Below, piece after piece: positions 21,966 to 33,900 of a DNA stretch of 64,000 nucleotides (positions are counted from its first letter, which is position 1; every line of letters starts with the position of its first letter). Below the pieces are notes generated by a model, which was given only the letters and a program-made list of their open reading frames with translations, did not search any database and had not been told where the DNA came from. This DNA comes from Stromatinia cepivora (Eukaryota; Ascomycota; Leotiomycetes; Helotiales; Sclerotiniaceae), in the NCBI GenBank assembly GCA_014898415.1, contig RCTD01000001.1, forward strand, positions 4,278,001 to 4,342,000, read 5' to 3'. The position numbers and the translations under genes are program-made.

Positions 21966-22816
21966 TCATTCTGTCTTTGTTAAAGAAACATCATCATTCG
22001 AAGCCGTAGCTCCTCCAGCAGCAATGGTTAAACCTTGAAGAATCTCACTTCCAGTCACATATATGATATACGAAGGAACAACTAGCCAAGCACCACTAAA
22101 GAAAGTTAGAGAATATGAATACCTCCTATAACCTCAAATGACTTACTTTGGAATGATCCATAAGAATATAAGATCACGAATACTATTATGACCAATATTT
22201 TCAAAGCCAGAATAATATTCATTCATCCCTAAATCATCTTAGCAAAAACATCACCAAAAACATTACTAAAACCAATATTCAAATCAAACTTACAGTACAA
22301 AAGCGTCTTGCTAACTGTCATAACAGCAGCACTATAACCCACCAACACAGCCAGCGCCCCCATCTTCCCATCCACAAGCCTTTGCTCTCCAAGAATCCCC
22401 GAATTCTTAGGAGCACCTCTTCCCTGAGCAGTCGACGATTTCCCATAAGCATACAAAATATACAAGTAGTAATAATACATGACGCTCTCAACAACATTCA
22501 AAAAGGTTTGCGCGGCCGTAAATCCATTATGCTCATTATAAGCTTTCCATCCATATATATAATCGACCTTTCCATATAATTCATACGGAGCCCAAATTGG
22601 CCAATGCAGTGATCCGCCGGGCATAGAAAGAGGTCGAAGAATAACATATCCGGCATCCCATGCTACGAGTGGCAGAGAAATAAAGAGCCAGATGATGGTG
22701 AGGTTTGAGGGGGTGTGCGCCCATGGTCCTTTGCGGAGAGGATTGCGAGAGGGGATGGTAGGTGTGCGGGTGGGTGTCTCGGGGAATTCTTGCGGGTGCC
22801 CGCGTGTTGATACCAT
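21966..22816 (-). CDS. EXPERA/EBP-like fungal membrane protein
   Basis: Three exons on the minus strand, 22816-22294, 22228-22147 and 22095-21966, giving 244 residues. The soluble N-terminus (MVSTRGHPQEFPETP) is followed by about four or five membrane segments, with conserved-looking stretches LPLVAWDAGYVILRP, HWPIWAPYELYGKVDYIYG and FTAAQTFLNVVESVMYYYYLY. The layout (aromatic-rich helices, WD near the first helix, an acidic pair in the second) resembles the EXPERA fold of emopamil-binding-protein relatives, which in fungi have poorly known roles. The family call rests on pattern memory and is moderate; sterol isomerase activity is not implied. It is divergent from the FIT gene with 412 bases between starts, so the two may share a promoter. 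Confidence 0.75.
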
Positions 22817-23228
22817 TTTTTTTTGGATTATTTTGTTTTATTTTATAAATTATTTGGTGAATATTCGGATTGAATTATTTGATAAAATATTTATATAGAC
22901 AATCTGTTCAGATCTTCTTCTGAAACTTGTTGTACATTCCTTTCTAATCATGATCAAATGAATCTGGGGAAATCTCTCGGGCTTTTCCTAATTCCGATCC
23001 CTGCCCTGTTCATGAGCACATATGGCAAAATTTACAGGAAAAGGTCAACGTCATAGGCTACACTTTGATTCCTCGAAATTTCTTGCCTCTGGTCAGTCTA
23101 GCGACTTGTATTCTCTGAACCATTGGCACAGTCGTCCCCTCCGTACTTGATCACCGTCTTCAATCTCAACATAAAAGACGAATTCATTTTCTATTTAATA
23201 CCCTATGTTATAGTATCATATCCCAACA

Positions 23229-24221
23229 ATGGAATCGCCCTCCCAGACCAAAAGACGCTCGACGCGAATAATTGAAGCGTCATCAACAGCTGTTAAAATG
23301 ACACCACGAAGATCTCCATTCATTCCAACTACTTTCGAATCAATACTCCTTTCGATATATCCTACGACATTACTCCTAGGCTCAATATTCTCAATCCTAA
23401 GCCCCGACGTACGAGCATCAGAATATAACGCCGCACTTCAATCCCATCCGCCCAGCACCGCACCCTCCTATTTCGCAAAAAAAAGCAATATATTCAACCA
23501 ATGGTTTGTGAAGAAAGGTTGGGCATGGATATCCGCCAGTTATTTTTTCTTCCTCCTAACACATCCATCGACCGGTCCTCCGGGCGTTCCCACCCTAACA
23601 CCAAGACGACTCCGCGGATTTTTACGATATGCAGTTGTTACGACCTGGTGGGTCTTCATCACGCAATGGTTTTTTGGCCCGCCGATTATTGATCGCGGAT
23701 TTATTATGACGGGTGGTCAATGTGATATGGTTGATGCGGCGGAGAAGGGAAAGGTCGATATGGATAATACGCGTCAGTTTCTTACGGGGGTGGCTTGTAA
23801 AGCTGTGGGTGGAAAATGGAAGGGTGGTCATGATATTAGTGGGCATGTATTCTTGCTTGTTCTTGGGAGTATGTTTCTTTTTCAAGAAGTACTTCATGTT
23901 GTGCTACGCAGCTCGGGAATGAAGGAGGAACGCACAATAGTGATGGGAGATGGAGCAATCAAGTCTGCGGATGTGGAGGCACCTCCGCAAAATGAAGCAG
24001 AGGGATTGAATCAAGATGGATGGTTAGGACTTAGTGTGAGGATTATACTTGGGGTGGCCGGATTGAGTTTGTTCATGTTAGCTATGACGGCCATGTATTT
24101 CCATACGTGGTTTGAGAAGTTAACGGGACTGATTGTTGCTTTTGGAGGAGTGTTTGTTGTGTTTTGGTTACCGAGGTTGAATCCGACTGTGAGATCGGTA
24201 TTAGGGATGCCGGGGATTTAA
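23229..24221 (+). CDS. SCS3: FIT/Scs3 family ER lipid-droplet protein
   Basis: Single exon, 330 residues. About six hydrophobic segments, the first at about 35-57 (FESILLSIYPTTLLLGSIFSIL). The FIT hallmark GHDISGHVFLLVLGSMFLF lies at about 200-218 and contains the conserved histidine of the C-terminal active-site motif; NQWFVKKGWAWIS at about 90 is the usual first-half motif. FIT proteins sit in the ER membrane, cleave acyl-CoA as lipid diphosphatases and are needed for normal lipid-droplet budding. Yeast has Scs3 and Yft2; I cannot separate which paralogue this is. The extended polar N-terminus (Arg/Ser/Thr-rich, 1-33) is common in fungal members. No defect seen. Confidence 0.9.
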   Translation: MESPSQTKRRSTRIIEASSTAVKMTPRRSPFIPTTFESILLSIYPTTLLLGSIFSILSPDVRASEYNAALQSHPPSTAPSYFAKKSNIFNQWFVKKGWAWISASYFFFLLTHPSTGPPGVPTLTPRRLRGFLRYAVVTTWWVFITQWFFGPPIIDRGFIMTGGQCDMVDAAEKGKVDMDNTRQFLTGVACKAVGGKWKGGHDISGHVFLLVLGSMFLFQEVLHVVLRSSGMKEERTIVMGDGAIKSADVEAPPQNEAEGLNQDGWLGLSVRIILGVAGLSLFMLAMTAMYFHTWFEKLTGLIVAFGGVFVVFWLPRLNPTVRSVLGMPGI

Positions 24222-24837
24222 ATCATGATGATGATGAATAAAAGGAAACGGACTCATGTTAAGAGTAATAGAAGCTTTGTATCTAGGCCATCTTTTAGAT
24301 GTGAACAATACTATTGGTTTTATCGAGACAGCACGATGCCGCAAGAACAAGAATAGCTGCGAAACTGCAAAATCTACCAAGTAAGTAAGCATTAACATTT
24401 GGGGCAGCGCAAAATGGGCACAGATAATCACACAAACATACACCTGGAAGTAAATGATCCGGACAAATATACCTTGTCACGACTCACTAGATACAAGGCG
24501 AGTTTCAAATATCGTTTCCGAAAGTTATCGATGTATCGTTTGGCGTTTCAGGGGATGCTCGGTTCGCGAGATTTAGGTTCAGTGGAATGAATCTTCACAT
24601 CATGTTTCTAACTTTGTATTTCATAACATCACATGTAAAGATATTTAACGGATATAATGAGTAAAAGATAGTATTTCCAATTGACACTGGTACCCAATGA
24701 ATGTAACAAATGGTGAGACGCATACTAAATAATCTAAGGAATGATGAAACTACTAAAAATTGACATGCGAGCTACCTAATGCGCGCGCAACCAGGGAGGC
24801 GGTGCACAAATACGCAGCTATGAAATATGAAGCTGGC
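24222..24837. other. intergenic between convergent genes
   Basis: 3' ends of the FIT gene and of the repeat-exon gene face each other here. No supported frame. Confidence 0.5.
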
Positions 24838-26060
24838 TTAGATGTTAACCAAGTTTCCATCCTTGTCGATCTCATTACCGGCCTCATCGTATTGGGGGTC
24901 ATGAGCATCGTAGTCTACGTGGTATGTTAGTCAATGATTTGCATGACACCACAAGGGTTTATTTGAATTGGGTAGGAAAGGAAGGGGGGGGGTTGATTAT
25001 TGAGAGCTAGGCTGTTTACTCACCACGCTCAACCAGGTTGCCATTCTCGTCAATTTCATTTCCGGCGGCATCGTAGCTTGTATCTTTCGAATATGTTAGA
25101 TGAAGCCGAAGGGTTTGATTATTGAGAGCTGGGCAGTTTACTCACCACGCTCAACTAGGTTGCCATTTTCATCAATTTCATTTCCGGCGGCGTCGTAGCT
25201 TGTATCTTTCGAATATGTTAGATGAAGTTGAAGGGTTTGATTATTGAGAGCTGGGTAGTTTACTCACCACGCTCAACTAGGTTGCCATTTTCATCAATCT
25301 CGTTGCCGGCCGCGTCGTAAGAAGTCTCAGCGCGTGCCTGGGGCTTCTTGCTTTCCTTGCCTGACAGATTTTAATATGGGACGATCTCGAATAAGTGAAG
25401 TTGATATACCTTTCTTATTCTCCTTGGCTCTCTTTTCGACCACGTTTCCATTCCCATCGATCTCTTCGCCGGCAGCATTGTATTCTGAATCTTGTGAGCA
25501 TTAGCAAGCTGTTCAGAGCTGTAGAGAGAAGATATTGATGGTACTCACCACGCTCGACTAAGTTGCCACTTTCATCAATCTCGTTGCCGGCCGCGTCGTA
25601 AGAAGTCTCAGCGCGTGCTTGGGGTTTCTTGGCTATACAGATATCAGTATCTGAAATCTGTGATCAAAACAGCCAGATCAACGTACCCTTCTTGCCCTCC
25701 TTGCCCTCCTTACCCTCCTTGCCCTCCTTGCCCTCCTTGGCTCTCTTTTCGATGACATTTCCATTTTCATCGATTTCATCACCATTCGCGTTATAACCGG
25801 TATCTATGGATCTCTTAGTGATTACTCAGGCATAAGGTGTCTGTGACAGGCTACTCACCACGCTCAACCAAGTTCCCGGTTGAGTCGATCTCGTTGCCCT
25901 CCGCATCGTAGCCATTGTCACGAGCCGCAATCCCGAACTCAGCTCTTGCCTCGATACCAGAAACTGAGCGAGCGACATTGGTAGCAACATCTATTGGCGC
26001 TGCCTGAACTGCCAACATGGCGCAGAAGGCCAAAATCAAACTTGCTGTTGAAGAACGCAT
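24838..26060 (-). CDS. secreted peptide-repeat protein, one repeat per exon
   Basis: Eight exons on the minus strand: 26060-25859, 25803-25687, 25632-25549, 25490-25410, 25360-25268, 25205-25146, 25083-25024, 24914-24838; 257 residues. All seven introns are phase 1 and restore the frame. Residues 1-20 (MRSSTASLILAFCAMLAVQA) are a clear signal peptide; a short pro-region follows (21-50). Eight copies of YDAAGNEIDENGNLVER or close variants start at 51, 71, 118, 138, 176, 196, 216 and 241. Two copies (2 and 4) end EKR, a Kex2-type dibasic site (87-88, 154-155), followed by lysine-rich spacers (AKEGKEGKEG... and AKENKKGKES) and a shared KKPQARAETS linker; the others end VERD. Each unit holds two D-x-x-G-N steps. 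The set is consistent with a Kex2-processed secreted repeat peptide or a small cell-wall/effector protein; no family was recognised. Introns 5 and 6 (62 bases each) are nearly identical, so exon and intron were amplified together. Confidence 0.85.
25024..25268 (-). repeat. 122-base exon-plus-intron tandem repeat
   Basis: The block of a 60-base exon and a 62-base intron (GTGAGTAAAC... to ...CATATTCGAAAG) recurs with period 122: exon 5 end and intron 25267-25206, exon 6 25205-25146, intron 25145-25084, exon 7 25083-25024. Intron copies differ at only a few bases, exon copies mostly at third positions. The donor side is shared by intron 7 as well (GTGAGTAAACAGCC), after which it diverges. Confidence 0.93.
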
Positions 26061-26904
26061 CTTGAATATATAAGAAGTAATGTAAAAGTAATCGAATGAA
26101 TGGATTAAGTTATATTTGAAAATAAATCAGACCAGCTGTTGAACAGTAAAAGATGAAAAAAGTATATTGGGATAGTTTTAGAATGAAGATTGAGGAGAGA
26201 AGTGCGATATATATGTGGTAATTCCAAACGATCTTTTCCCCATTCTCCAAATCATCTCAAACACCCGCCACCTAATACCAGCCTATGAGGCAAATTCAAA
26301 GATCAGACAGCCTTGTATCTCATCATCAGGCGAAACAAATGTGCAAACAGATGCAGCCTCATCGGAAACACCTTTTGTCAGACTCTATACTCTTTGCGAT
26401 AACTCAATGAAAAAGCTTAACATTACTAGTTGTCGTAAACTTAAATAGAATCAATCGAGACTTGGAGATGTGCAACAAGCATCTGAGCCCCTTGAGATCT
26501 AATGGTGTGCTTCGCGGTATCTGTGCTTTGGTGGAAAGGCTTGAAACAACTGTGCGTAACGCCATTACAGGATGTGAAAAGCTTGACTCACTCGTTTTAC
26601 CTTTTCTTGTAACAAGTAATATAATGGGGAAATTTCAAAAGCTCTGGTACATCTTTGTTGATCATTGGTGGCAAATTTCTGTTACAAGCTGAGCCATATG
26701 TTTCCATGAAAAACTTCCGAAAATCGAAATACTATTCTTGAACCCCTCAGTCCTGAATCTCTTCATGTTACTACCTACTATTCTGTTCGTATCCATAACA
26801 AACAGCTAACAATATCAAAAATAGCCTCCTAGAACCCCAGAAACCCGAACGATTGCGAAGAAAGGGAAAATTGGAATAAATCCCGTGAAAATGAGACTGA
26901 TGTA
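26061..26904. other. upstream region of the repeat-exon gene
   Basis: The first 150 bases hold the leader and a probable TATA-like region (ATATATAT near 26205) of the repeat gene. Plus-strand frames at 26215-26448 and 26462-26692 are not supported. Confidence 0.5.
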
Positions 26905-27752
26905 TTAACAAGCACAGCCCTCCTTCGAAGCATTATCCCTTGGTCCTGTCAAATTGACCCTAGACTGATCTTCCCCTCTTGCTGAACTTGCTTGTACACC
27001 TCCAGGTCCTCTAGCACCCTTCAAAGATGTCTCTGGGATGGCATTTGCGATTGCCGTGAAAACCTCTGTCACATTTGTGCCAAGCTTCGCAGAAGTCTCG
27101 AAGAACAATAATCCCTCTTCCTCGGCATATGATTGAGCCTCCACAGTTGATACTTTTCGCGCATCTCCGCCTGAATCTTCGCCTTCAGCTGATTCCTCAT
27201 CTCCCAAGTTATTACTCGAATCGTCGGATTCATTTGTTAAATCAAGCTTGTTGCCTACGAGTGCGATAACGATACCCGGTGATGCTTGTCTTTGAAGCTC
27301 TGCAACCCAATGTTTTGCTTTGATCAGTGATGTAGGTTTTGTGAGGTCGTAAACGACGAGAGCGGATTGGGCATTTCGATAGTACATAGGAGCAAGAGAG
27401 GCGAAACGTTCTTGTCCGGCTGTATCCCAAATCTCGAATTTGATCGTTCTTGTTGGTAGATTACATTTTTGTGTCAAAAAAGCAGCTGCGCCAATGACTA
27501 TTAGTAAAGGCCCGTATAGATCTGGGGCGATACAGATGAAGATATACATACCTCCAATAGTAGGTTCCTTGTTTTCCTGAAAGTCATTGTTCACAAATCG
27601 TAATACAAGGGAAGACTAAACAAACGTCAACATGATGACCTATAATATAGGTATTCCAAATCTCTACATACCTTTCCAACGGCCGCCTCACCGAGAAGAA
27701 CCAACTTGACGCTGGAACTTGGCTTTGGAGCCGATGTAGTTGAGTCCGCCAT
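26905..27752 (-). CDS. YPT5: Rab5-family small GTPase (Ypt5/Vps21/Ypt52-like)
   Basis: Three exons on the minus strand: 27752-27672, 27615-27552, 27485-26905; 241 residues. All nucleotide-binding motifs are present: P-loop GEAAVGKSS (21-29), switch [19 protein letters not shown] (switch II) followed by the Rab5-type [16 protein letters not shown] (NKxD) and ETSAKLG. The C-terminus ends EGCAC, a CxC geranylgeranylation signal. Rab5 proteins direct endosome fusion and early vacuolar sorting. An acidic, Ser/Asp/Glu-rich insert (about 140-170, after [11 protein letters not shown]) makes it longer than canonical Rab5 and recalls yeast Ypt52, which also has an insert there. It is divergent from KRI1 with 453 bases between the start codons. 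Confidence 0.94.
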
Positions 27753-28205
27753 ACGTCGCAAATCCGGTTTGATACTGAGATGAGGGTTGTAGATTGTGTT
27801 TCTTGAACGGTAAGATGTATCTCCAAAATGGCAGATTATTATCGGAGTGCTTTGTTTTAATGCGATGATATTTGAAAGATATCTTGAATGAGTTTGAGTC
27901 TCTTTCTTTTTGCAGTTGATAACCTTGGTAGATGTGAATAAGTACTAGGTAGGTAGGCTCGGTACGTAGGTAGCTCTGCTTTAGGAGGAAGTCTGATTAT
28001 GAATGGAGGAATGGCGGATTATGATGGAGCAAATCAAGATCCTGGCTAGGTTTGGGGGCCGATTAGCGCCGGAACTCATTGCTCACATTCACCGACCAAT
28101 ATTTTATTTTTTTTTGATTTCGATTTTCAAGCTTAAAGAATCAATTGGATAGTTTCATCATAACATTATCATAACACTTTCACAACTACAATAAAGCCTT
28201 ACAAA

Positions 28206-30234
28206 ATGGCAAAAAGAAAAGCCGAATCGCAAGATCAACTTGTCACAAAGAATGGCACGAAAAAGGTCAAGCAAGAACCTACCATGAAGGCCGAAAAGGT
28301 CGAAAAGTCGAAAATGATGTTAGATGATAGCGATTCTAGCAGCGAAGACGATTCCATTGGAGGTGCCCCGCTTGAATCTGGATTCAAGGTTAATCAAGAC
28401 TATGCGAAAAGATTTGAGCATAACAAAAAACGAGAAGAGCTTCAAAGATGTGAGTATATTTGGTTGCAAAGGTTGTCGATTTGGTTAACTTATCATTTTC
28501 TTAGTGGAGGAGAAGTATACAAAAAAACCTGGACCAACAATTGGAAAAAATGGCGAGAAGAAATATGGCGACAAATACGATGAGGACTCTTCATCATCTG
28601 ATGATGAAGATGAAGACGATGAAGGATTTCTAGCGACCGAGGATTTGGACAAGGAGATCTCAGCTACGTTACAAGCTCTCCGTTCGAAGGACCCTCGAGT
28701 GTACGACGAAAAGGTCACATTTTATACTCCAATTGATGAGGACGCGGAGGAAGGAACCATGCCAGAAAAGAAGGAGAGGCCCATGTATCTGAAAGATTAT
28801 CATCGGGAGAATTTGTTGGCGGGTCATGCAGGTGGGGAGGAAGAGGAGAACGTTCCACAAACATTCGCTCAAGAACAGGAGGCTTTAAAAAAGAAGATTG
28901 TTGGCGAAATGCATGCAGCTGCGGAAGATGGATCCAATTCGGACGAGGATGAAGGATTTCTTGTGAGGAAGGATAAGAAATCAGAGCTTTCAAGTCAAGG
29001 CATCCACCGATCCAGGGCTTCAAAGGTTGAAGTTGATGTCGCTATTGCCGATAAAGATCCGGAGACATTTTTATCAAACTTCATGGCAGCTCGCGCATGG
29101 GTTCCCAGCGACGGTACACGCTTTCAACCAATGGAATCCGACGACGAAGAAGATGACAACCGAGCCGAGCAATTTGAGGCAGCTTACAATTTACGATTCG
29201 AGAACCCCGAAGGCAGCAATGAGATGTTGAAATCATATGCCAGAGATGTCATCGCCGCAAAATCCGTTCGTCGTGATGAGGTCAGTGGCAGGAAAAAGCA
29301 AAGAGATGCTGCAAGAGAGAAGAAAGAGGCCGAGAAGAAGGAGAGGGAGGACGAAAGGGCACGATTGAAGCGCTTAAAGATTGAAGAGATGGAGGAGAGA
29401 CTCCAAAAAATCAAGAAGGCTGCAGGAATAAGTGGTAAAACCTTGAAAGATGAAGAATGGGCTCAATTCTTAGATGCAGCCTGGGATGATGACAATTGGG
29501 AGGCTGAGATGAACAAACGCTTTGGAGATAGCTATTACGCTGAACAGGAAGGGGGATCCGATAGTGATGATGAAACACAAGGGAAAAAGAAGAAGAAGGT
29601 GAAGAAGCCAAAGTGGGACGACGATATCGACATTAAAGACCTTATTCCTGATTTCGATAATGAAGAATCCTCGAAACCAACTTTCTCTCTATCGGATCTA
29701 GAGGATGACGCAGAGGGGAACCCCGAAGATGAGGGAGAATCACCCAAGAAATCGAAAAGTAATAAAGAACGACAATTGGAGAAGCAAGCCAAAAAGAAAG
29801 CGGCGCGCTTGGAAAGGAAAAAGATTGAGGATCTTGTGGACAGCAGACTTGATGTCGATCTCTCGTTGGCTTCCAAGAAGGCATCAGTGTTCAGATATCG
29901 CGAAACTTCACCTACCTCGTTTGGTTTAACGGCTAGAGATATTCTAATGGCACCCGACTCATCTCTCAACGAATTTGCTGGCTTAAAGAAGATGGCTACC
30001 TTCAGAGATGCTGAAAAGAAACGCAAAGATAAGAAGCATCTCGGTAAAAAAGCTAGGTTAAGGCAGTGGAGAAAGGAGACATTCGGTAACGAGGATGGTC
30101 CGGAAATTATTATTGGTCCTGATGCTGGGGAAGGAGCAGATGCTATGGAAGATGTAGAGATACCAGAAAAGAAGAAGAAGAAGAGGTCAAGAAAGAATAA
30201 AGGAGCTGTCGGAAAAGCTACAGCTGAAGAATAA
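28206..30234 (+). CDS. KRI1: Kri1, nucleolar 40S ribosome biogenesis factor
   Basis: Two exons, 28206-28449 and 28505-30234, with a 55-base GT-AG intron; 657 residues. Highly charged throughout. Conserved pieces in order: GFKVNQDYAKRFEHNKKREELQRLEEKY (about 58-85), the acidic tract DEDSSSSDDEDEDDEGF, DKEISATLQALRSKDPRVYDEKVTFY, DDDNWEAEMNKRFGDSYY, KPKWDDDIDIKDLIPDF, and the C-terminal Kri1 domain FRYRETSPTSFGLTARDILM with KKHLGKKARLRQWRKETFG. It ends in a Lys-rich nuclear/nucleolar tail (KKKKKRSRKNKGA). In yeast Kri1 binds Krr1 and acts in early pre-40S assembly. The start is the first ATG, in good context (ACAAAATGGC). Confidence 0.95.
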
Positions 30235-30928
30235 TTGGGTTTTATATGAACATGACCACGAATGTGGGAGTTGTGGTGTATATTAATAGATTTCACCAAG
30301 GTGGAACATTTAGCACAAAATTTGAGCAATGTCTCTGGTCTTTAATTGCATTAGGGGTCGCAATCCATTTTGAGTCCAAAATTGATGTTAATCTATATGT
30401 TTTTGAACAATGATTATCCTACTACGATTGAGTTTTGGTGGTGGGCTGGGAAAGGAAAAACACCTTCCAACACTAATGCATGCGTTCTGACGAGAGACAT
30501 GCGGAGCCGGAAAGGAAATAGTTCGATATTAAAATAATTTCTTTCTGGAACTTTTGGAATTGGGAATTAGGAAGCTTGATGAATTCATTATAATTCTCTA
30601 CATAAAACTTTATCTCTATATATAATATCTCAAAGTAATGTAGTGTAAACATACATTGTAGACTACTTCTTTATTGGAATTTGATGTTATTTATTTACTC
30701 CGTACTTATTGTTCCCTTATGAGTTGTATTGGGTGATAACAAGCCCCTGACACTTTCCCCAGGCATCACATCACATCAAATCACCAAAATAACCCACCTG
30801 CAACCCCAACTTCTGTGCCGCCTCTTAGAACAAAACTTCGAATTCATATGATACAATCATTTACAGCTTTATGGCATAATGAGGTTTGGTTTTATTCTAT
30901 CACTTACTCTACGTAGAGTTTAATCAAC
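30235..30928. other. intergenic, no gene seen
   Basis: Contains the Kri1 3' region and the leader of the following Sip3-like gene (sequence just before 30929 is AT-rich with an ACTCTACGTAG run). No supported frame. Confidence 0.5.
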
Positions 30929-33900
30929 ATGTCGGACGTCGTGCCACCCGTTATACCACAGCTCAATAGGCCATTGAGCTTGATACCAGTAGGCTTAAAG
31001 GAAGCAGCCCTCGATTCACCAACCTTTCGCGCGACTGCAGTTCATTTCTCTGATCAAGTAGAGATACTTGAAAAATGGCTCGATGCCTACGTAAAATCTA
31101 TTACCAAACTTGTTCATGATGCTTTATCATTGGAAGAAGCATTCAATAACTTTCTCTTTCGATCGATTCCTCCTGCGAACGTTTCCGAAGCCGTCCTCGA
31201 TCATGACTATACTTTGTTGGCAATGCAGAGATTTGGGGAAGGATCTAAGGAATGGTGGTCGCAGATCATGACAGGTACCAGGAAAATCGATACGAATATA
31301 TGCGAGCCCATCAAAGCATTCATGGCTTCTGAGCTACGGAATTTCAAAGACGCTCGACGATATTTAGAGCAATCGCAGAAGACATTTGATTCTACGCTGG
31401 CGAGATACGTGGCTCAATCAAAAACAAAAGAGCCTTCGGCGCTGCGAGAGGATGCTTTTCAAGTACACGAAACCAGAAAGGCATATCTGAAAGCATCTTT
31501 GGACTTTTGTCTGCTTGCACCCCAACTACGATATACAATGGATAAATTACTTGTGAGGGTATCGACTGATCAATGGAGGGAGATGAAAAGGGCAAGAGAA
31601 GTCTCTTCATTAACCGTTGCGAAATGGAATGGTGAAATGGATCGTGTGCGAGGGTGGAGCAAGGAAATGGAAGCTGGTGAGGCAACTTTCCGGCGTGAAT
31701 TGCAGCTTGCTAGACGAGATATTGCGGAGACTGCATCTCAAGCCACAAAACCCTCCAGAGAAATAGAGGACTATAATCTTTCCACAGTCGCCTATCTTGG
31801 CTCGAGAGGTCCCTCAACAGTCAATATTCAACCTCAAAGTAAGCATACGGACCGAACCGAAAAACAAGACTGGCTGTTCCTAAGGACAATATCTGGTAAA
31901 CCCGCAAGAACTGTATGGGTTCGCCGCTGGTTTTATGTTAAGGATGGTATCTTTGGTTGGTTAGTTCAAGGGATACAATCAGGAGGAGTCGAGGAGAGTG
32001 AGAAGATTGGCGTCCTCCTTTGCAATGTGAAACCAGCTGTTCAGGAAGATCGAAGATTTTGCTTTGAAGTCAAAACCAAGAATCAAACAATTTTGGTTCA
32101 AGCCGAGACTCAGGCTATCCTTATGGAATGGCTCGAAGCTTTTGAACTTGCAAAAAATAAAGCCCTCGAGGCTAGTGCGAACCCCAGAACCCTCCGCGCT
32201 GGAGGAATCGATCCCGCATTTGCTATCACTCCGCCCTCTATTCCAGAATTTGCTGCCAAAAATGCAGACGGTCAAATTTTATATGGCAGTGAAGATCCGC
32301 TTGAAAGGTCCAGTACGTTACCTCTGCCCGGCACAGAGTTTGCAGGAAGGAGTAGTTCTGATATCGTCCCTCGTCGGTCTGTCACTTCGAGAGAAGAGGG
32401 CGAGACTGGTCGAGAGCATGCCGCTAGAATCATGCAAAAACTAGATTTACATAGAAAGTCGACAAGCATGCAGTCAAATGAACCTCCCAGTGCACCACAA
32501 TCCGCTGTAGGTGGTATCGCGGGTTTGATATCAGCAAGTCATACGATTCTTCCGGTTTCTTCGGCTTCAAATTCTACGACCGCTACTAATACTCTTCCCA
32601 ATCCACAAATTACACTGCAATCACCAACTCAAGATTACACTGCAAGTACTTTAGCACCATCAACACTCATAAACCCACCTGCCCCTACAAATTTAAGCAA
32701 ATCGGCAGTAATTGTTAGCGGAGAGCGTGGAATTGGTATCGGTCAAAGCGAAGCTAGCGGGGGGATGCCCAGTGGTATCATGGCCAATTTATGGGGCAGT
32801 AGCAATTGGGGATATATCAATCGTCTTGAAAAGGGAGAGGTTAGAGCTCCAAGTTTAGGATCTCGCTCTGCACCTGGGAGTCCACGCATAAAGCCGTTAG
32901 AACCATCTCCTAAGATAGGTACGGACGAGAATTTGAAGCCCGATGGACTTGGGTCTGCAAAAAGTCCCATTAGTCCATCAACTGATTCTTTACCAACACC
33001 AGTTCCCTCATCCGCGATCCACCGAAAAGCCGCCAGTGCTAGTATCGATATTGAAGTTGCGCGTGCAGCGAATCAATCTGCTTTTAGACCAGAAGCATAT
33101 CCCAGCAACTACCCAATACAGCTGAAGACCCAAGATGCACAATTCAGAATGCTATTTCAGGGTGTTCCGCGGGAAGACAAAGTCATACTTGTCTTCCGTG
33201 CGACTTGGAATCCAAATGAACAACATGATTTTCCTGGAAGAGTTTACGTCACCCAAAAAGACATATACTTCTATAGTCATCATTTAGGACTTGTTTTGAT
33301 AACTGGCGTCAAGCTAGCCAGTATTAGTGAGGTTACGGCTGCTCCGGGCAGAGATTGTGACTTCTTATTTCTTCATCTCCTCGATACTTCACCGGACACA
33401 GGATTTACCAGGATCACCATCAAAACATTCCTGGAACCACTTCGATTGCTACAATCGAGGTTAAACTTCTTGGTTGATATAAACCAAGCTGAGAATCCAA
33501 TGAGCTTGGAAGATATTATGACAGCATTAATCAAAATGGAGCACGAAGACCCTACTAGAAGTCCTAGTATGGAAAGTTGGGAGGATGTTGATGTTAATAC
33601 ACCGGTCGATGATGGAACGATTATGGGTCATTCCCACAGTCGTAAAGATCGTGACCTTAGAGCTTCGTTCCATGTTGAACGTACACTGAATTTCAATAGA
33701 AAAGGGAAAGAAGTGCAAAAATTCCAACTTCCTTCTCAACCTGTTATTTATGAACCACCCGACATGCAACGAAAGACAGTCGAGCGAGAATTTGGCATTA
33801 GTCCGAAGGCACTCTTCCATCTCATGTTTGGCGACAAAAGCGCAGTGTTTCAACTACTTTACCATGAACGAAGAGCAACAAAGATTGCTCAAGGCCCTTG

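Noticed and set aside
24838..26060. Ustiloxin-type (dikaritin) RiPP precursor
   Set aside because: The repeat and secretion signal are suggestive, but only two of eight units carry a KR site and no UstYa-like (DUF3328) or tyrosinase gene lies in the window, so I do not assert it.
29535..30329. 264-codon minus-strand frame opposite KRI1
   Set aside because: A shadow of the Lys/Glu/Asp-rich Kri1 coding sequence, giving Ser/Phe/Leu runs.
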